The notes under the pieces were generated by a model. The model worked only from the letters and a program-made list of their open reading frames with translations, did not search any database and had not been told where the DNA came from. A program made the translations under genes and the position numbers. 64,000 bases of DNA from Arenicola marina (taxonomy: Eukaryota > Annelida > Polychaeta > Arenicolidae), in assembly GCA_964019135.1 (NCBI GenBank), contig OZ025248.1, positions 55,297,670 through 55,361,669 on the forward strand, read 5' to 3'. This document shows, piece by piece, positions 59,834-64,000 of this stretch; position 1 is the stretch's first letter; each line of letters begins with the position of its first letter.

Positions 59834-61509
59834 ATGGTTAAGAACAAAGGTAAAAGTAAAAGTAAAGCTAAGGTTGCTGAGCCTGCGACTGTGATTACAA
59901 GCGGTGTTACAAAAGCAGTAGATCTAGATAAAATGGATGTAGAACACGCTCATGGGGATTCTACCCAGTCATATCTCCGAGGTGGGGGAAGCATATACTC
60001 GAGCCATTATAGTCCTTATTGCAAGAGAAGGGAGAGTTCATTTGGAATGATACTACCCAATGCACATTCGAGGAAATTGTAGGAAGTTTGGCCAAGGTGA
60101 TTCCATGGCAAATGCCCGATGCGATTTCAAAGGAATGTGACATGCATGAGGTTGGTTCATCTCTGAGTAAGGCGACAGTGTCCCATGGAAATAAAGGTCA
60201 CCCTGTGGGTGAGCCTAACAGGTGCACAGTGGATAATGGAATCGTTACTACAGTTAAGGCTGCGGTCCAGGGGGCATTGAAGGAAATGTGGCCGGGCCAT
60301 ATGCCGGGTGGACGTAGTGCTGTAAGTGAGAGTTTTCACTGTCAAGGACAACGGTCAAATGACAGAGCTCGTGGGAGTTATCAAGAGCGGGAAGGTAGAC
60401 GATCTACTAGTAAAGGAGCGTTAAGAAGAAATTATACAGATAGTAGTTCTAGTCTTTCGGACTCCTCAAGTATCGAGAGTGATAGCGAGGTCAGCATACC
60501 GACAAGCCGAGTAATACGGGATTCAAACCGTTTCCATGGCAATGTAAAGTTGCCCAACTACACGGGGAAAGAGTCATGGAAGGTGTGGTTCAATAGATTT
60601 ATAGAAATTGCAGACAGACATGATTGGGGGGAGGAACAAAAGTTAGATGAACTGCTTCCCCGACTACAAGGTGGTGCGGGAGATTTTGTCTTTGGTCAGT
60701 TGCCGAGGAGAGCAAGATCTAGCTTTCGCTCTCTGGTGAACGAGCTTGATAGCAGATACAGGGTGGTAGAAACTACAAAGGGCTATAGTGTGCAGTTTAG
60801 TCGTAGGTCTCAACAACCGGGCGAATCCATTGAGGATTATGCTGCTGACTTGAAGCGTCTTTATGACAAAGCCTTTCTAAACAGAGATGTACAAACCAGA
60901 CGCGAAGATTTCTTGCGTCGGTTTCTAGATGGGTTAAAAGATGATCGCGCTAGCTTCCAAGTGGAGTATATCAAGGACCCGAAGAACATCGATGACGCAG
61001 TCTTTGAGGTAGTTAACCTAATGGAAACTAAAAGGAGAGCCGGTAGAGAGATTGTGACTAATGGTGAACCTACCAGTTCCTTACGATATTTGAGTTATGG
61101 TGACGCTGATGCTAATGAATTTGAGGAAGGACAATCAGAGGGTAGAGCTCGCAGAGCACCCATTAAACCCACATGTGTGGCAAATGACAAAGTTCCCACC
61201 ATATCAGAACTTGAGTCAAATGTACCAGGGTAAGTGCGGAATCAGGCGTTAGAGAAACAAATCGTAGAGCTTCAAAAACGGTTGGCTGAGCTAGAACGAA
61301 ATAATAAAAGTAAACAAACTCCTTTTAGCCCATGGGCTAAACAGGGTAGGAAATGCTATACCTGTGGGGGAGAAGGCCATTTTGCAAGAAATTGCCTAGA
61401 GCAGGGAGCAAGTGGTAAAAGGAAAGATGCATATGGTGCTAACGTAAAGCGAAATGTAGGGGATGAGCATTTAAACCGGACAGGGCTCACCCAGCAGGCC
61501 AACGGGTAA
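59834..61509 (+). pseudogene. gag: gag of the Ty3/gypsy element, with a frame break and an in-frame stop
   Basis: An ATG at 59834 opens a basic start (MVKNKGKSKSKAK). That frame ends at 60082, while the main frame is open from at least 60019 to 61233, so one frame shift lies near 60000-60020. The middle part (VKLPNYTGKESWKVWFNRFI, later RSQQPGESIEDYAADL) is a retrotransposon capsid domain. A TAA at 61231-61233 interrupts the frame before a coiled stretch (LEKQIVELQKRLAELER) and the zinc knuckle CYTCGGEGHFARNC (CCHC, 61354-61395). The last stop is at 61507-61509. Gag builds the particle and the knuckle binds RNA. This copy could make at most truncated pieces. Confidence 0.88.
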
Positions 61510-64000
61510 GCTCAATTCCAGATGGCCACAAACAAATAGGATCAAAGGCGTCTAAAAGTAAATCAAAAGCAGGCGGGGTACGAATAAATACAGTCAAAAG
61601 AAAGTTGCCTATATACCATGGGATTTATGTGGCAGGTTCTGTGCAGAATGTAGATCTGTATTTCACTGCCGATACGGGCGCCACAAGGACTATTCTCGCA
61701 AGTAAAGTATACCACAACATGGCGGCTGCTGAGCGGCCGGAGCTGACACCGTCGGGTTGTCTTAAAGGTGCTGGCGGCAATCCACTCAAGGAATTGGGTA
61801 AAGGTATATTTAAAATAGAAGTGGGACCTTTAAGCCTTGAAAAAGAGCTCATATTGGCCGAGATAGAGGATGCCGGTCTGCTCGGAGTTGATATACTCCA
61901 GCAAGATGCCGGTGGTCCAGCCGATTTAATGCCGAGTGAGGGAATCATAAAGCTATGTGGAAAAGATATCCCTTGTATTCAGGTTTTACCCAAAGCAGTA
62001 CGCAAGGTCAGCTCAGCTGATGGTTACCAAATTCCCCCTTTTAGTGAGGCATTACTAGACTGTTATGTAGCTAGGGAGGTGAGGGATGATATCCTTCCAA
62101 ACATGGATATGATTATAGAGCCGACGTCTCACTTTAAGGCAACCTACCCTTTGATAATGGCAGACACCCTGGTTGATATAAGGTATGACGCCACGGTTAA
62201 GGTGAGGGCGATTAACCCAACATCGAAGGAGGTTTTGGTAAAGCAAAATGCGGTATTAGGACAGGCCTATGCTATAAAAGAGAGTCCACAAGTATTGTTC
62301 GACGTTGAAGATATTAGGGACGCCAACAATTATGACTTAGTGAGGAGGACAGCGCCTGTAGAGCAACGGATCGAAAACCAGAAATTGGATCCGACGAGAC
62401 GTAGTTATGCCAAAAAGGACAAGGATATCCCTGAACATTTACAGGCTATGTGTGAGGAGGCTAGTAACTCTAAATCACCAGAACAGGTGATGGCCATCAA
62501 AAGTATGCTGACACAATATGAAGATGTTTTTTCTAAAGATGATACTGACCTTGGTCTTACTACATTGACAGAGCATGTAATAGATACAGGTGATGCTAGA
62601 CCGGTTAAACAAGCACCGAGACGTGTGCCTCTAGCTTTTGAAGGGGAAGAGAAAGAAGCTATCATGACTCTACAAAAACAGAAAGTGATACGGCCGTCAA
62701 CATCCCCTTGGGCCAGTCCACTGGTACTTGTGAGGAAGAAGAATGGAAGAAAGGTCACTAAACCAGACGCTTATGCCATTCCAAGGACGCAGACTTGCCT
62801 CGATGCAGTCGCTAGTTCAGTATTATTTTCTACCTTTGATTTAACATCCGGGTACTATCAGGTACCGGTCAAAGAAGACGATATTCATAAAACTGCCTTC
62901 ACATCTAAATACGGCTTGTTCGAGTTTACAGCAATGCCATTTGGGCTCAGTAATTCGCCGGGTTCCTTCCAGAGAGTTACGGAGATGGCTTTGCGGGGTT
63001 TACAATGGGTGACATGTCTGATCTATCTTGATGATGTTATTGTGTTTTCTAGCACTTTCGAGGAGCATATTCAAAGAGTAAAAAAGGTATTCGATAGATT
63101 GAGGTATGCGAATTTTAAGCTCAAAGCAGAAAAATGTCACATATTTCAAGAAGAGGTAGAGTTTTTAGGTCATGTCGTGTCTGCCAGAGGACTAAGCCCC
63201 ACGTTGCATAACATAGCGAAGATACTTAACTTCCCAGTACCGACGAATGTCAGTGAGGTACGTCAGATTGTGGGCATGGGAAGTTACTATCGCAGGTTTG
63301 TGAAGGATTTCGCGGAGATAACAAGACCTCTCGTTGACTTAACAAAGAAGGATGTAGCCTTTAAGTGGACATCAAAATGTCAGAAAGCGCTCCAAACTTT
63401 AAAACTAGCACTAACAGGCCCAGAGGTCATGGCATACCCACAAAATGAGGGTGAATATATACTTGATACCGATGCAAGCGATGTGGCCATAGGAGGTGTG
63501 TTATCACAGGTCCAGAACGGGCAAGAGCGGGTGATAGCATATGCTAGTCGAGCGCTTAATCGCGCTGAGAGAAACTATTGTGTGACCGATCGCGAGCTTT
63601 TAGCGCTCAGGTATTTTGTAGAATATTTCCGTCACTACCTGTTAGGTAGACACTTTCTCGTCAGAACTGATCATCAGGCACTGATATGGTTGTTCAGTCT
63701 GAAGGAACCAAAAAATCGCATAGCCAGGTGGTTAGAGATACTGTCCGTGTATGATTTTGCGGTTCAGTATCGACCTGGAAAGAAACACGAAAATGCAGAC
63801 TTTATGTCCAGGTGTCCTAACCCTAAAGATTGCCAATGCCCCGATGTTTATTCATTAGAAGAACTTAAATGCGGACCTTGTAAGAAATGTAAGAAGAGAG
63901 CAAGCGAAATGAGAAGTGAATTTCCAGTCACAACAGTCGTTAAAAGGGTTAGTTCAAGCCAGACAGAGGGTGGTTTGGTTTATAAGAAATGTAATGCCAT
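61467..64000 (+). CDS. pol: pol of the Ty3/gypsy element: protease, reverse transcriptase (internal deletion), RNase H; partial
   Basis: One frame without stops to the window end, in the -1 frame relative to gag and without its own start codon. Protease: FTADTGATRTIL (DTGA active site) near 61670, with GLLGVDILQ downstream. Reverse transcriptase: TSPWASPLVLVRKKNG, then FDLTSGYYQ, FTAMPFGLSNSP, LIYLDDVIVF (catalytic YLDD near 63030), VEFLGHVVS. Between KKNGR and KVTKPDAY the conserved block with the CVDYR-type motif is missing, about a dozen residues without a frame change. RNase H: LDTDASDVAIGGVLSQ, RELLALRYFVE, RTDHQAL. A cysteine-rich linker (CPNPKDCQCPD, CGPCKKCKK) leads toward integrase, which is outside. 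The product would copy element RNA into DNA, but the deletion should inactivate it. Confidence 0.93.
61470..61527 (+). promoter_or_regulatory. -1 ribosomal frameshift signal between gag and pol
   Basis: TTTAAAC at 61470-61476 is read in the gag frame as (CA)T TTA AAC, the canonical X-XXY-YYZ heptamer. After 6 nt, GGGCTCACCC (61483-61492) pairs with GGGTAAGCTC (61504-61513) in 9 of 10 positions including one G-U. The loop GGCCA (61497-61501) can pair with TGGCC (61523-61527) to give a pseudoknot. The pol frame is open from 61467, so slippage joins gag to pol, and the gag stop lies inside the stem. Confidence 0.75.

Larger units (their letters stand above)
58957..64000 (+). mobile_element. Ty3/gypsy-type LTR retrotransposon, 5' part; continues past window
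   Basis: Order LTR, tRNA-Leu primer site, gag (capsid, CCHC knuckle), -1 frameshift signal, pol with protease, reverse transcriptase and RNase H; integrase and the 3' LTR are expected beyond 64000. The domain order PR-RT-RH and the single CCHC knuckle fit the Ty3/gypsy group; the tRNA-Leu primer is shared by several such lineages. The copy is defective in gag and reverse transcriptase. Confidence 0.93.

Overview
The window looks like nuclear DNA from an intron-rich marine invertebrate. A lancelet or another invertebrate deuterostome is my best guess, from the receptor family, the many long poly-G runs and the mix of Ty3-type, LINE, SINE-like and TTAA-flanked elements. The sequence does not prove the species. 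No rRNA genes, functional tRNA genes or CRISPR arrays were seen.

Left half (1-31 kb). One gene runs on the minus strand: a membrane receptor guanylate cyclase of the natriuretic-peptide-receptor type. I could join 14 exons in consistent phase, from a signal-peptide exon at 30.67 kb down to an exon ending at 1058. They give a 694-residue amino-terminal part: signal peptide, ANF-receptor-type ligand-binding domain, one membrane helix, and most of the kinase-homology domain. The rest of that domain, the coiled coil and the cyclase domain should lie left of position 1. The introns hold striking structures: a 42-bp tandem array across the 5' splice site of exon 12, an intron with direct and inverted duplications of about 2 kb (5.4-10.2 kb), a 73/79-bp CRE-containing minisatellite, and about 3.9 kb of a 19-bp satellite (14.8-18.6 kb).

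Middle (31-58.9 kb). I find no convincing host gene. The stretch is a patchwork of mobile DNA and simple arrays: a short minus-strand LTR element (32.87-36.79 kb) with a tRNA-Asn-type primer site, an RRM-like ORF and a TTAA-flanked insertion inside one LTR; SINE-like copies; a Tigger/pogo-like end; 14-37-bp minisatellites; a 1.03-kb TTAA-flanked element; LINE 3' fragments; and a near-perfect 140-bp hairpin.

Right end (58.96-64 kb). The 5' part of a Ty3/gypsy-type retrotransposon on the plus strand: LTR with TATA box, tRNA-Leu-type primer site, gag, and pol (protease, reverse transcriptase, RNase H) running off the window. The gag-pol overlap carries a textbook -1 frameshift signal (slippery heptamer, 6-nt spacer, stem-loop, possible pseudoknot). 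The copy is damaged: gag has a frame break and an in-frame stop, and the reverse transcriptase lacks a conserved segment although its frame stays open.
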